A stretch of DNA of 64,000 nt. It comes from Rhizobiaceae bacterium. Lineage in GTDB: Bacteria > Pseudomonadota > Alphaproteobacteria > Rhizobiales > Rhizobiaceae. Within the stretch, counting starts at the first letter, position 1, and every line of letters begins with the position of its first letter. Both the position numbers and the translations under genes were made by a program. The notes under the pieces are model-generated. The model saw only the letters and a program-made list of their open reading frames with translations. It did not search any database and was not told where the DNA came from. The stretch is from contig JAMLJC010000001.1 of the NCBI GenBank assembly GCA_023953845.1, positions 496,001 through 560,000 on the forward strand, read 5' to 3'. Positions 41,988 to 51,632 of this stretch are shown one piece after another.

Positions 41988-43445
41988 ATGGTCAAGACTC
42001 CCAGTGTGCGGCATTCGAAATCGCGCAAGGACCCTGTGACGATCGATCTCGAAGCGTCGCCCGTAAACCGCGATTCCGATCCGCAGTCTACCGGACGAGC
42101 GTCGCCAGAACCGTCGTTGCTCGGCGACACGTCTGCTACGGAAGATGCGCAGCCGCCTGTGGTGGAAGGCGCGGGGTTCACCATGACGGAACCGGTCAGC
42201 AAGGAGATACCGGTCAGCGAGTCTCCCACCGCCTCCGACGAAGCGCTGCTCGCCGGCGACGAGTCGAAGAATTTGTCCGCGGAAAGCACGCCCACTGGAA
42301 AAGAGCCGGAGAATACTTCCGAGAAGCCGGACATGAAACATGCCGACGAAGCGCCGAGGCGGGGAAGCCCGGTTGCGCCGGTCAAATCCGAGCCCCGACG
42401 CAACGGCCTCTCCGCAATAGCGGCCGGCATCATCGGCGGCGTCGTCACGCTCGTCGGAGCGGGAGCTCTGCAATATGGCGGCCTGCTGCCGGCTCCCGGC
42501 GGCAGCGGCGGTGACGCAGTTGCTATAGAAGGCCTGCGCGCCGAGATCGCGAGTCTGCAGACGGAACTGGCAACGCTGAAAACCGCCGGAAGTACGGGCA
42601 TCGATGCACAGGCTGTCGCGGACCTACAGGCGAGGATAGCGACGCTCGCGGACGACGTCGGTGCGCTGAAATCGGCAGTGGAATCCGGCGGTGCGGGCGA
42701 GAATGCCGGTCTGGCGGCGCTGGATTCGAAAATCGCGGAGCTTCAGACCCAACTCTCCGCCGTCAGCCAATCGGCGGGCGGCGCGGCGGTCGATCTCACG
42801 CCGCTCAACGACAGGATCGCCGCTCTGGAAGAAGGGATCAAGGCGGCGACGGATGAGCTAAACGCCGGCGATGGACGGTTGGCGACGCTGGAAGAGACGG
42901 TGGCCTCGCTATCCGGGAAAATCGACGCGCAGGCGAACCAGCCGAAGATCGCGCTCTCCATCGCCGCTTCGGCATTGAAGGCGGCCATAGAGCGCGGGCA
43001 GCCCTTCGCCGCGGAACTGGAAACGCTTGCGGCCATCAGCCCCGACGTGCCGCAGCTTGCCGGCCTGCGCGCCCGTGCCGAGACGGGCGTCGCCACGCGC
43101 GACGACCTGCTGGCGGAGATGGATGGTGCGGCAAACGCCATGATCGCCGCAGCCGATCCGGCCGACCCGAATGCCGGCTATCTCGACCAGCTTCTGGAAA
43201 GCGCCGCCTCGCTGGTCACGGTGCGGCCCGTCGGAAGCGTCGAGGGCGCGGGCGTGCCGGAGACGGTCGCGCGCATGGAAGCCGCGCTGAAGGCCGGAGA
43301 CCTTGCCAAGGTTGTTGCCGAATACGACACGCTTCCCGAGGCGGCGAAAGCTGCGGGCAGCGGCTTCGCGGCCAGGATCAAGGCACGACTCGATGTCGAG
43401 GCGCTGGTCGATCAGGCCATCGCCGAGGCCATGAAAACCGTCTGA
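41988..43445 (+). CDS. Bacterial Mic60/mitofilin homologue of the heme cluster
   Basis: A 485-residue inner-membrane protein. It has a cytoplasmic, disordered Ser/Pro/Glu-rich N-terminus (about 135 residues), one membrane helix (GLSAIAAGIIGGVVTLVGAG) and a coiled-coil periplasmic region with repeated EIASLQTELATLKT-type heptads. The C-terminal helical domain ends LVDQAIAEAMKTV and resembles mitofilin. In alphaproteobacteria a Mic60 relative is encoded between hemD and hemY; in mitochondria Mic60 shapes cristae. It lies 74 bases after hemD and 17 before hemY. Confidence 0.85.
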   Translation: MVKTPSVRHSKSRKDPVTIDLEASPVNRDSDPQSTGRASPEPSLLGDTSATEDAQPPVVEGAGFTMTEPVSKEIPVSESPTASDEALLAGDESKNLSAESTPTGKEPENTSEKPDMKHADEAPRRGSPVAPVKSEPRRNGLSAIAAGIIGGVVTLVGAGALQYGGLLPAPGGSGGDAVAIEGLRAEIASLQTELATLKTAGSTGIDAQAVADLQARIATLADDVGALKSAVESGGAGENAGLAALDSKIAELQTQLSAVSQSAGGAAVDLTPLNDRIAALEEGIKAATDELNAGDGRLATLEETVASLSGKIDAQANQPKIALSIAASALKAAIERGQPFAAELETLAAISPDVPQLAGLRARAETGVATRDDLLAEMDGAANAMIAAADPADPNAGYLDQLLESAASLVTVRPVGSVEGAGVPETVARMEAALKAGDLAKVVAEYDTLPEAAKAAGSGFAARIKARLDVEALVDQAIAEAMKTV

Positions 43446-43462
43446 CGAGGATCGGAGCCTTC

Positions 43463-45130
43463 ATGATCCGCATATTGCTTTTTCTGATCGTCGTCTTCGC
43501 GCTGGGGCTCGGCTTCGCCTGGCTGGCCGACAGACCGGGCGACATGGTCGTCACCTTCGACGGCTACCAGTATCAGGTGAGCCTGATGGTCGCCGCGGTC
43601 GCCATCGTCGCCATTGTCGCCACGGTGATGATCGGATGGTGGCTGCTGCGCACCATATGGAACAGTCCATACCTGATATCGCGCTATTTTCGCGTGCGCC
43701 GCCGCGACCGCGGCTATCAGGCGCTCTCGACCGGCATGATCGCGGCCGGAGCGGGGGACGCGGTGCTGGCGCGCAACATGAGCAGGCAGGCCGCCAAGCT
43801 CATCAATGCCGATCAGGAACCGCTTATCCACCTGCTTGAGGCCCAGGCGTCGATTCTCGAAGGCGATCACGACGCCGCACGCAAGAAATTCGAGACGATG
43901 CTCGACGACCCGGAAATGCGGCTGCTAGGCCTGCACGGCCTGTATCTGGAAGCCGAGCGGCTTGGCGAACGCGACGTGTCCCGGCACTACGCCTCCCGCG
44001 CCGCCGAACTCGCGCCTCAGCTCGGCTGGGCGGCGGACGCCACGCTGGACGACAAGGCCGCGCAGGGCGACTGGGACGGCGCGCTGCGCCTCGTTGATGC
44101 GCAGCGCACTGCGAAGCAGGCGGACAAGGCTGCGACCGACCGCCGCCGCGCGGTGCTTTTGACGGCAAAGGCGATCGCGCTGGCCGAAAGCGACCGCAAC
44201 GCGTCTCGCGCCGCCGCCATCGAGGCCAACAGGCTCCAGCCGAACTTCGCGCCGGCAGCCGTCGCGGCCGCGAAGGCCTGTTTCCAGCAGGACGATGTGC
44301 GCAAGGGCGCGAAGATCCTCGAAACCGCATGGCGCGCCGAACCGCATCCGGAGATCGCCGATCTCTATATTCATGCGCGCAGCGGCGACGCCGTCGGCGA
44401 CCGCCTGCATCGGGCAAGACGCTTGCAGTCAATGCGCAGCAACAACGCAGAATCCTCGCTCGCCGTCGCCCGTGCCGCACTCGACGCCGGTGACTACCGA
44501 CTGGCGCGTGCCGAGGCCGAGACGGCGGCGCGGCTACAGCCGCAGGAGCGCGTCTATCTGCTGCTCGCCGATATCGAGGAAGCCGAGACGGGCGATCAGG
44601 GCCGCATCCGGCAATGGCTGTCGAAGGCGGTACGTGCGCCGCGCGACCCGGCATGGGTGGCCGACGGCTATATTTCCGAGCGCTGGGCGCCGATCTCGCC
44701 CGTGACCGGCCGTCTGGACGCCTTCGAATGGAAAGTCCCCGTCGAACGCGTCGGCCAATTGATCGAGCAGGAAGGCCCGCAGGAGGCGGTGGTGCCGACC
44801 GCCCTGCCGGGCGCTGCACCCGTAGTCCGGCAGGAGCCTGCGGCTGTCGTCGTCACGGAAACGCAGGCGGCCGCTGCCGAGCCGGAAAAACCGGCCGTCG
44901 TCGAGACAGAACGTCCGAAACCGGCGGCAGCACAGGAAACCGAAACGGTCGGGCAACAGCCTCCGCAATTGCAGCCCGCAGCCCCTTTACCCGCAGCGCC
45001 GAAAGTGCCGGACGCGGCGAGCAATCTCGCCAGACCTTCGTCCTTCGATCCGTCACGCCCGCCGGATGATCCGGGCGTCGATCCCTCCGAGGCGAACGAC
45101 AACGAACCGCGCCGGTTTCGTCTGTTCTGA
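43463..45130 (+). CDS. hemY: HemY-type tetratricopeptide membrane protein
   Basis: A 555-residue protein with two N-terminal membrane helices (IRILLFLIVVFALGLGFAWL and LMVAAVAIVAIVATVMIGWW), the family hallmark, then a helical TPR-like region (residues about 100-390). The C-terminal tail is Pro/Ala/Glu-rich (about residues 430-555) and longer than in E. coli HemY. HemY proteins are encoded with hemCD; their role in heme or protoporphyrin traffic is still debated. This is not the protoporphyrinogen oxidase that shares the name in Gram-positives. Confidence 0.9.
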   Translation: MIRILLFLIVVFALGLGFAWLADRPGDMVVTFDGYQYQVSLMVAAVAIVAIVATVMIGWWLLRTIWNSPYLISRYFRVRRRDRGYQALSTGMIAAGAGDAVLARNMSRQAAKLINADQEPLIHLLEAQASILEGDHDAARKKFETMLDDPEMRLLGLHGLYLEAERLGERDVSRHYASRAAELAPQLGWAADATLDDKAAQGDWDGALRLVDAQRTAKQADKAATDRRRAVLLTAKAIALAESDRNASRAAAIEANRLQPNFAPAAVAAAKACFQQDDVRKGAKILETAWRAEPHPEIADLYIHARSGDAVGDRLHRARRLQSMRSNNAESSLAVARAALDAGDYRLARAEAETAARLQPQERVYLLLADIEEAETGDQGRIRQWLSKAVRAPRDPAWVADGYISERWAPISPVTGRLDAFEWKVPVERVGQLIEQEGPQEAVVPTALPGAAPVVRQEPAAVVVTETQAAAAEPEKPAVVETERPKPAAAQETETVGQQPPQLQPAAPLPAAPKVPDAASNLARPSSFDPSRPPDDPGVDPSEANDNEPRRFRLF

Positions 45131-45237
45131 CCACAGCACACGGCGGCCCTCGCCTTTCGGGTGAGTTGCACCTATCTGGGAATCGCAGTTAGGTTGAACG
45201 GGGCACGGCGGCTTTCCGGCCGGCGAAGGGCGGTGAA

Positions 45238-45702
45238 ATGTTCGAACGGTTGATCAGTTTCCTGAAAGAGCTTCCCGGCGACTCGCACGAAAGCGAGACC
45301 GAAGATCCACGCGTCGCCGCGGCTGCGCTGCTCTTTCATGTGATGGACGCCGACGGCAGCCGTCAGGACGTCGAGCGGGAGCGCATCAGGGCCCTGCTGG
45401 CGGAAACCTACAATATCGGAGGCAACGCTCTCGAAAAGCTGCTGTCCGACGGCGAGAAGGCAGACAGCGAGGCGATCGACCTCTATGCCTTCACGAGCGT
45501 GCTCAAGCGGAATCTCGACGAGGCAGCACGCAACGACTTCGTCCGCCTCATGTTCGAGGTGTGCTACGCGGACGGCGAGTTGCACGAACTCGAGGACAAC
45601 ACGCTGTGGCGCATCGCGGAACTGCTGGGCGTCGGCGGCAGGGAACGCGTCGTGGCCCGGCAAGCGGCCCGGAACCACGCCGGATCGAAGACCATCAATT
45701 AA
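45238..45702 (+). CDS. TerB-like protein
   Basis: A 154-residue, all-helical protein with two similar halves. Each has an acidic motif: FHVMDADGSRQDVERERIRA and FEVCYADGELHELEDNTLWR (D/Y-A-D-G-x). These are characteristic of TerB/DUF533-type tellurite-resistance proteins, where they may bind metal. No other ter genes are near. It precedes the amidotransferase gene by ten bases. Confidence 0.88.
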   Translation: MFERLISFLKELPGDSHESETEDPRVAAAALLFHVMDADGSRQDVERERIRALLAETYNIGGNALEKLLSDGEKADSEAIDLYAFTSVLKRNLDEAARNDFVRLMFEVCYADGELHELEDNTLWRIAELLGVGGRERVVARQAARNHAGSKTIN

Positions 45703-45712
45703 ACTTTCGGCA

Positions 45713-46450
45713 ATGGCGGCAAACGGAAGACCCAAGATATTGACCGTCCTGCATCAGGAGCGGTCCTCGCCGGGGCGGGTCGGGCAACTTCTCGTCGAAA
45801 GCGGTTTCGATCTGGATATCCGCCGGCCGCCGCTCGGCGACCATCTTCCCGAGACGCTGGTCGATCACGCGGGCGCGGTCGTCTTCGGCGGCCCGATGAG
45901 CGCCAACGATCCCGACGAGTTCGTGAAACGGGAAACCGACTGGTTGTCCGTGCCGTTGACGGAGAACCGGCCTTTTCTCGGCATCTGCCTCGGCGCGCAG
46001 ATGCTGGTCAATCACCTCGGCGGCAAGGTCGAGGGGCATTCGGACGGCGTCGTCGAGATCGGCTGGTACGGGCTGAAGCCGACGGCGGAAGGCGAGGCGA
46101 TGATGAAATGGCCGGAAATGGTCTACCAGTTCCATCGCGAGGGCTTTTCGCTGCCAAGGGATGCAAAGCTCCTCGCCACGGCCGACGCCTATCCCAATCA
46201 GGCGTTCCGCTACGGCGACAATGCCTGGGGCATCCAGTTCCACGCGGAACTGACGCGTGTGATGATGCAGCGCTGGGTCGTGCACGGCGCCCATCGCTTC
46301 GAACTGCCGAACGCCCAGCCCGGGCGCGATCATCTCGGCGGGAGGATGATCTGGGACATGCATCTGAAGCGCTGGCTGACCGAGTTCCTCGGCATCATCT
46401 TCGGAACGCCCAAGGACGGCGGCACTAGGTCCGGCCGTCAAGCCTCCTGA
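45713..46450 (+). CDS. Class I glutamine amidotransferase-like protein
   Basis: A 245-residue GATase1-domain protein with nucleophilic Cys in FLGICLGAQML and His/Glu in WGIQFHAELT. No synthetase domain is attached and no partner gene is near. It may act on glutamine-like amides, for example gamma-glutamyl compounds, as in YfeJ-type proteins. The last 26 bases overlap the convergent MFS gene, a tight but common arrangement. Confidence 0.87.
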   Translation: MAANGRPKILTVLHQERSSPGRVGQLLVESGFDLDIRRPPLGDHLPETLVDHAGAVVFGGPMSANDPDEFVKRETDWLSVPLTENRPFLGICLGAQMLVNHLGGKVEGHSDGVVEIGWYGLKPTAEGEAMMKWPEMVYQFHREGFSLPRDAKLLATADAYPNQAFRYGDNAWGIQFHAELTRVMMQRWVVHGAHRFELPNAQPGRDHLGGRMIWDMHLKRWLTEFLGIIFGTPKDGGTRSGRQAS

Positions 46451-47666
46451 CTTTCCGTAACGCCGGGAAGAGCACCGCCCACAACCCCGCGACGGCGATC
46501 GCGCCGACACCGCCGAACACGACCGCCGGCACGGTGCCGATCAGGGCCGCCATGGTGCCGGCGCGGAATTCGCCGAGTTCGTTGGAGGCGCCGACGAACA
46601 CCATGTTGACCGCGTTGACCCGCCCGCGCACGCGGTCAGGCGTCCAGAGCTGGATCAGGGTTTCGCGGATGTAGACGCTCACCATGTCCGTGGCGCCCAG
46701 CATCGCCAAAGCGAAAATCGACAGCCACGGTATCTCGGAGACGCCGAAGACGATGGTGAACGCGCCGAACAGCCCGACGAAGAACAGCATCACCAGGCCC
46801 GCATGGTCGCGGATCGGATGGCCCGTGAGCCAGATCGCCACGGCGATGGCACCGATGCCGGGCGCGGCGCGCAGGAGACCGAGGCCCCAGGGTCCGAGTT
46901 CCAGTATGTCACGCGCATAGACCGGCAGCAACGCGACGGCGCCCGACAGCAGCACGGCGAACAGGTCGAGCGAGATCGCGCCGAGCACGATCTTCTCGCC
47001 CCAGATGTAGCGGAAACCCGCGAACAGGGTCTCCAGCGACGGCTTTTCGGTCTCGCTGCGCTGAACAGGCTTCGGAATGGAGAAGATCAGGATCGAAGCA
47101 ACCGCCATCATTGCTACGGCGACACCGTAGGCCACTTCCGGCGCGACGCCGTAGAGCAGGCCTCCCGCCACCGGGCCGACTATGGTCGCGGTCTGCCAAG
47201 CCGACGAATTCCACGCGACCGCGTTCGAGAAAATCTCTGCGGGAACCAGATTCGCGACCAGCGAGGCGGATGCCGGACCGAAGAATGCGCGCGCCACACC
47301 GAACACTGCCAGCACGGCGAATACGGGGAGCGGCGTGCTCAACCCGTGCAGGGTGAGCAGCAGGAGCGCCAGAGCGCACAGCGCCTCCAGGACGACGGCA
47401 AGCCCCATGATGAGCCGCCGGCCGAACCTGTCGGCGACAACGCCGGTGACGAGAACCAGCAGGAGCGACGGCAGAAACTGGACCACGCCGACGAGGCCGA
47501 GGTCGAACGGATCGCGCGTCAGATCGTAGATCTGCCAGCCGACAGCGACGGAGACGATCTGCGCGGCGAACGTCGTGAAGAAGCGCGCGAGCCAGAATCT
47601 CAGGAAGGCGCCGTGCCGGAAGGCGGCATAGCGCGCGGAGGAATCGGGAGTGCCGGGAGTATGCAT
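46425..47666 (-). CDS. MFS transporter (MFS_3/EntS-like)
   Basis: A 413-residue major-facilitator protein with about 12 helices. The A-motif loop between helices 2 and 3 reads GVVADRFGRRLIMG and the helix 5-6 region carries NLVPAEIFSNAVAWNSSAWQ, as in EntS-type siderophore or drug exporters. The gene starts 131 bases downstream of the ModE-like regulator on the same strand and converges with the amidotransferase gene. Substrate unknown. Confidence 0.9.
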   Translation of the reverse strand: MHTPGTPDSSARYAAFRHGAFLRFWLARFFTTFAAQIVSVAVGWQIYDLTRDPFDLGLVGVVQFLPSLLLVLVTGVVADRFGRRLIMGLAVVLEALCALALLLLTLHGLSTPLPVFAVLAVFGVARAFFGPASASLVANLVPAEIFSNAVAWNSSAWQTATIVGPVAGGLLYGVAPEVAYGVAVAMMAVASILIFSIPKPVQRSETEKPSLETLFAGFRYIWGEKIVLGAISLDLFAVLLSGAVALLPVYARDILELGPWGLGLLRAAPGIGAIAVAIWLTGHPIRDHAGLVMLFFVGLFGAFTIVFGVSEIPWLSIFALAMLGATDMVSVYIRETLIQLWTPDRVRGRVNAVNMVFVGASNELGEFRAGTMAALIGTVPAVVFGGVGAIAVAGLWAVLFPALRKVRRLDGRT

Positions 47667-47797
47667 CGAAGCTCGGATGTTGTCGGCACGCCATAGCGCA
47701 TATAGGGCCCGGACGCGCGCGCCAATTTGCTCTCAGGCGTCTTGGCCATTTGGGCCAGATCGGTCTGGCCTTCACTGACGGACGGTATCCCGCCCGA

Positions 47798-48139
47798 TCA
47801 CTCTCCCGCGACCTCCTTCTGCAAGGCGGCGAGATGCGGTTCCGCGGCAGACTGCGCGGCGCGCTCGATGGCGCGGAAGCGGGCGACGACGGAAAGACCG
47901 GCGGGTGTGAGTTCGGCACCGCCGCCTCGCCTGCCGCCCGTCTTGGCCGAAACCAGCGGCTTGGGAAAAAGCCGGTTCAGTTCCTCGACCAGATCCCAGG
48001 CGCGTTTGTACGACATGTCCATGCCGCGTGCCGCCGCCGAGATCGAGCCGAAGGTGGCTATGTTCTCGAGTAGATCGATCTTGCCAGGCCCGAGACGGCC
48101 TTCGGGGTCGAGGTTTATTCTCAGGCTGAGCGAAGGCAT
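47798..48139 (-). CDS. Stand-alone ModE-type winged-helix regulator
   Basis: A 113-residue DNA-binding protein matching the N-terminal domain of ModE: GKIDLLENIATFGSISAAAR and GMDMSYKRAWDLVEELNRLF, then GGRRGGGAELTPAG. The molybdate-binding TOBE repeats of full ModE are absent. Short ModE relatives occur in alphaproteobacteria; some regulate molybdate or other metal genes. The ATG at 48139 is chosen over a longer frame to 48301 without support. No mod genes lie in the window; the downstream MFS gene may be a target. Confidence 0.85.
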   Translation of the reverse strand: MPSLSLRINLDPEGRLGPGKIDLLENIATFGSISAAARGMDMSYKRAWDLVEELNRLFPKPLVSAKTGGRRGGGAELTPAGLSVVARFRAIERAAQSAAEPHLAALQKEVAGE

Positions 48140-48332
48140 GACGATCCGCGGGCGAAATGGCTGGCTGCGGAAGCATGGTCGCACTTTTCGGCCGACGCAA
48201 GCGCGATCCGCCTTCGCCGGCCGCGTCCATGTCTCGCACCTGCGAAATGACGCTTGAGTGGCATGGGGAATGCGATACAACTGCGACGGTAGATACTGCA
48301 TCCACCGAACAAAGCCGCTTCAGGAGGCAACA

Positions 48333-48623
48333 ATGTCCGGCAAGGAAGACAGAATTCGTGCCCGCGCCTACGAACTCTGGGAACGCGAGGGGCGCGCCCA
48401 CGGCAACCACGAATACCACTGGCAGGAAGCAACGAGGCAGGTGGAAGCGGAGATAGCCGGTGAAGCCGTTGCCGCTCCCTTGAAGGCGACGCGAAAGATC
48501 AGCGCCAAGACCGCCACGCCGCGCACACCCAAATCCGCGGCCGTCCTGTCCACCACCCCGGCGGGCGATGCGGCGTCAAAACCGGCACGCGCTTCGCGCG
48601 CTGCAAAGCCGAAACCCGCCTGA
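48333..48623 (+). CDS. DUF2934 protein
   Basis: A 96-residue protein whose first 40 residues match DUF2934: DRIRARAYELWEREGRAHGN followed by HEYHWQEATRQVEAE. The rest is an Ala/Lys/Thr/Pro-rich tail, probably disordered and basic. AGGAGG sits seven bases before the ATG at 48333. The gene is divergent from the ModE-like gene. Function unknown. Confidence 0.85.
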   Translation: MSGKEDRIRARAYELWEREGRAHGNHEYHWQEATRQVEAEIAGEAVAAPLKATRKISAKTATPRTPKSAAVLSTTPAGDAASKPARASRAAKPKPA

Positions 48624-48780
48624 CAACGACTGGAAGACACCGTATCCCGAAACCTTTCGGACTCCAGCGAGAGGGCTCGCGTTTACGTCCTCTTCACCCA
48701 TTTCAGTGCGATCTTCCGCAATCTGCACCGGGCCTTAACTGGTCTCCCCTATAGCAGCGGGACGATCAGATGGGACGGCC

Positions 48781-50994
48781 ATGCAACGGTTGCTGAAGCG
48801 TGTCGGCAACACGCACGTGTTGCACAAATATGTCCTGCCTGTCGCCGTGCTGTCCGCGGCGATGCTGGTGGCCGTCATCGTTCCGTTGCTCTGGTCGACC
48901 TGGCAAGCAGACCGCACGGCGTTCGAGCGTCAGGAAAGACTCGTCAATCTGGCCGTCACCAGACTTCGCACGTCGATCGCCCACGATCAGGAGAGTTCGG
49001 CGGTATGGGACGACGCCGTGCGCAACGTCGCCAAGCGCGACACCGGCTGGATGGACGCGAATCTCGGCGTCTGGATGCACACCTATTTCGGCCATGACGG
49101 GGCCTTCATCCTCGATCCGCGCGACCGGCCGATCTTCAGCTCCTTCGACGGGACGGTGATCGACAACAGTCAGTTCGCCAACCTCGAACCGGCCATATTG
49201 CCGATGGTGGCGGCGCTGCGGGACAAGCTGCGCCGCTCGGACATGAGCGACGTTAACGACCGCGTCCTTACGCCCGGCGTCTCCGACATCAGCCTGTTCT
49301 GGGGCCGGCCTGCCATCATCAGCGTCAAGCCGATCGTATCCGACACCGGAAAGATCGAGCAGACGCCGGGCGAGGAGTATCTTCACATCGCCGTCAGATT
49401 GCTGGACGGCGACGTGCTGAAGGATCTCGCCAAGGAATATCTTCTGGACGGACTTCGCTTCGCTCCGACCGAGGACGCGGTCAACGGCGAGGCGAGCATC
49501 GCCTTGCATACGTCGGGCGGTGAAACACTGGGTTATGTCGCGTGGCGTCCGCATCGCCCCGGCAGCGAGGTGGCCGGCCGGATTACTCCTGTTCTTGCTG
49601 CGGTCTTCGTGGTTGTGGCGACCATCCTCGGCCTGCTGCTGGTAGCTGTCCGGAAAAGATCGCTGAAGCTCGTCTCCAGCGAGTTCACCATTCGCCATCT
49701 GGCGTTCCACGATACGCTGACCGGCCTGCCGAACCGCGTGCACTTCGAGGAAACGCTCGACCGCGAGATCGGCCGCGCGCGCAACGGGCAATCGCAGCTC
49801 GCCGTGCTCTATCTCGATCTCGACCGCTTCAAGCAGGTCAACGACTCGCTCGGCCATCCGGCGGGCGACCAGTTGATCGTGCAGTTTGCCAACAGGCTGA
49901 AGCTGCTGACTGAACCCGGCGATTTCGTTGCCCGGGTCGGAGGCGACGAGTTCACCATTATCCTGCCGAGAGCGACCAACAGCGAGCGGCTGTCCGGCTT
50001 CTGCTCGCGCATCATAGACGCGGTGCGCAGACCTTTCGAGGTCGACGGCAGCCAGGTCTTCATCGGCATCAGCGTCGGGGTGGCATGCGCGCCGACGGAT
50101 GGCTTCGATCGCATAGAGCTGACGCGCAAGGCCGACATCGCGCTCTACCACGCCAAGAGCGCCGGCCGCAGCCGCTACGCGATCTTCTCGGAAGGCATGG
50201 ATGCAGCCATCCAGCGCCGTCGCACCGTGGAGCGCGACCTGCGCGCAGCGCTCGTGTCGGGAAACCAGCTCGAAGCCTACTTCCAGCCGATCTGCGCGGC
50301 GGAAAGCGGGACAATCGTCGGCGCCGAAGCCCTGATGCGCTGGATTCACCCCGAATCCGGCTTCATTCCCCCGGATGTCTTCATCCCGGTCGCGGAGGAA
50401 AGCGGTCTGATCGAGAAGATAGGCGAGGTCGTGTTGCGGCAGGCCTGCGACGCCGCGTCGCGATGGCCGATCGAAACCGTCGCGGTGAACGTATCGGCAA
50501 TCGAATTGCGCAATCCGGGATTCGCGACGCGCGTCGCCGCAACGCTGATGGCGACCGGTCTGCAACCGCATAGGCTGGAATTGGAGGTCACGGAAAGCGC
50601 GATCGTCGACGATTCCGGTTCCGCGCAGGAAAATATCGCCGCGTTGCGGGAACTCGGCGTGGCGATCGCCATCGACGATTTCGGCACCGGCTTTTCCTCG
50701 CTGGCCCGGCTTCAGCATCTCGATGTGGACCGCATCAAGATCGATCGCAGCTTCATCAACGGCTTCGGCAAGTCGGGAAGCAACGAGGCCATAGTCAAGG
50801 CGATCGTCGATCTCGCCCGCGCCGTCGGCCTGGCGACCACGGCCGAGGGGGTGGAGACCCCGGCGCAGCAGGAACGGCTGATGGAAATCGGCTGCGACCA
50901 CTTGCAGGGCTATCTGCTCGGCAAGCCAATGCGTAGAGCCGACATGGAGCAATTGCTCATACCACCCCGGGTGATCGACGCCCACTGGGCGTGA
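48781..50994 (+). CDS. CHASE4-GGDEF-EAL cyclic-di-GMP enzyme
   Basis: A 737-residue membrane protein for making and/or breaking c-di-GMP. An N-terminal helix (residues about 17-40) and a second near residue 262 (VLAAVFVVVATILGLLLVAV) flank a periplasmic CHASE4 sensor domain. The GGDEF domain follows, with intact RVGGDEFTIIL and DLDRFKQVNDSLGH. The EAL domain has GAEALMRW, ELEVTESAIVDD, AIDDFGTGFSSLARL and DRIKIDRSFI. The catalytic motifs of both domains look intact, so it could have both activities. What the CHASE4 domain senses is not deducible. Confidence 0.93.
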   Translation: MQRLLKRVGNTHVLHKYVLPVAVLSAAMLVAVIVPLLWSTWQADRTAFERQERLVNLAVTRLRTSIAHDQESSAVWDDAVRNVAKRDTGWMDANLGVWMHTYFGHDGAFILDPRDRPIFSSFDGTVIDNSQFANLEPAILPMVAALRDKLRRSDMSDVNDRVLTPGVSDISLFWGRPAIISVKPIVSDTGKIEQTPGEEYLHIAVRLLDGDVLKDLAKEYLLDGLRFAPTEDAVNGEASIALHTSGGETLGYVAWRPHRPGSEVAGRITPVLAAVFVVVATILGLLLVAVRKRSLKLVSSEFTIRHLAFHDTLTGLPNRVHFEETLDREIGRARNGQSQLAVLYLDLDRFKQVNDSLGHPAGDQLIVQFANRLKLLTEPGDFVARVGGDEFTIILPRATNSERLSGFCSRIIDAVRRPFEVDGSQVFIGISVGVACAPTDGFDRIELTRKADIALYHAKSAGRSRYAIFSEGMDAAIQRRRTVERDLRAALVSGNQLEAYFQPICAAESGTIVGAEALMRWIHPESGFIPPDVFIPVAEESGLIEKIGEVVLRQACDAASRWPIETVAVNVSAIELRNPGFATRVAATLMATGLQPHRLELEVTESAIVDDSGSAQENIAALRELGVAIAIDDFGTGFSSLARLQHLDVDRIKIDRSFINGFGKSGSNEAIVKAIVDLARAVGLATTAEGVETPAQQERLMEIGCDHLQGYLLGKPMRRADMEQLLIPPRVIDAHWA

Positions 50995-51070
50995 ATCTGG
51001 CCGGACCTTGACCTTCTCCGCTCACCCGCCATGTAACCCGGGAGATCGAACGAAACGAGGAGAATGGTCC

Positions 51071-51274
51071 ATGGGCATTCGCTGCCGCGTCTCGCCGGAC
51101 ATGACGTCCGAGGCCTTCGATATGGATTTCGCGGTCGTGCCGCGCATCGGCGAGCATGTCACAGTTCCGAATGGCGACGGCGTCGAGGAGTTTCGCGTGA
51201 CGCGCGTGGTTCACGCCGCAGCCAGCGACGTCGATGCCTCGATCACCGTCGAAGTCACAGACAAGCTGCTGTAG
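51071..51274 (+). CDS. Small hypothetical protein (67 residues)
   Basis: MGIRCRVSPDMTSEAFDMDF and on to ITVEVTDKLL: a short, beta-rich soluble protein of unknown family. GAGGAG lies about nine bases before the ATG at 51071; the longer frame from 51008 starts without a ribosome site. It follows the GGDEF-EAL gene by 76 bases and precedes the next small gene by 11 bases, so the two are likely co-transcribed. Confidence 0.65.
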   Translation: MGIRCRVSPDMTSEAFDMDFAVVPRIGEHVTVPNGDGVEEFRVTRVVHAAASDVDASITVEVTDKLL

Positions 51275-51285
51275 ACGAGGCGACC

Positions 51286-51525
51286 ATGACACGGATCACA
51301 TATGAAATCGTCGAGCACGATGGCGGCTGGGCCTACAAGGTCGGAAACGTGTTTTCTGAGACGTTCGCGTCACGCGACGAGGCACACCGCGCCGCCGAGC
51401 AGGCGGCGGGCGAACAGCGCGTCGCGGGCGCCACGGAAGGCATCGAATATCAGACCAGCGACGGTTCCTGGCATCAGGAAGTGGTGAAAGGCGACGATCG
51501 CCCGGAGACGGACGTCAAGGACTGA
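51286..51525 (+). CDS. DUF2188-like small protein
   Basis: A 79-residue protein with the pattern seen in DUF2188: GGWAYKVGNVFSETFASRDE then AHRAAEQAAGEQRVAG and a C-terminal YQTSDGSWHQEVVKG. These are small beta-beta-alpha proteins of unknown function, frequent in alphaproteobacteria. Start at the ATG at 51286. Same strand as the preceding 67-residue gene. Confidence 0.75.
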   Translation: MTRITYEIVEHDGGWAYKVGNVFSETFASRDEAHRAAEQAAGEQRVAGATEGIEYQTSDGSWHQEVVKGDDRPETDVKD

Positions 51526-51632
51526 CCGCCCGCTGGCTGCAGAGGCGCGGGGCCCTGAAACCCGTTTCCACGTCGGGAGACATGCGCTAGGGAGCGGCGG
51601 ATAGGCAATCCCGCCGCACCTGATGGATTGAA

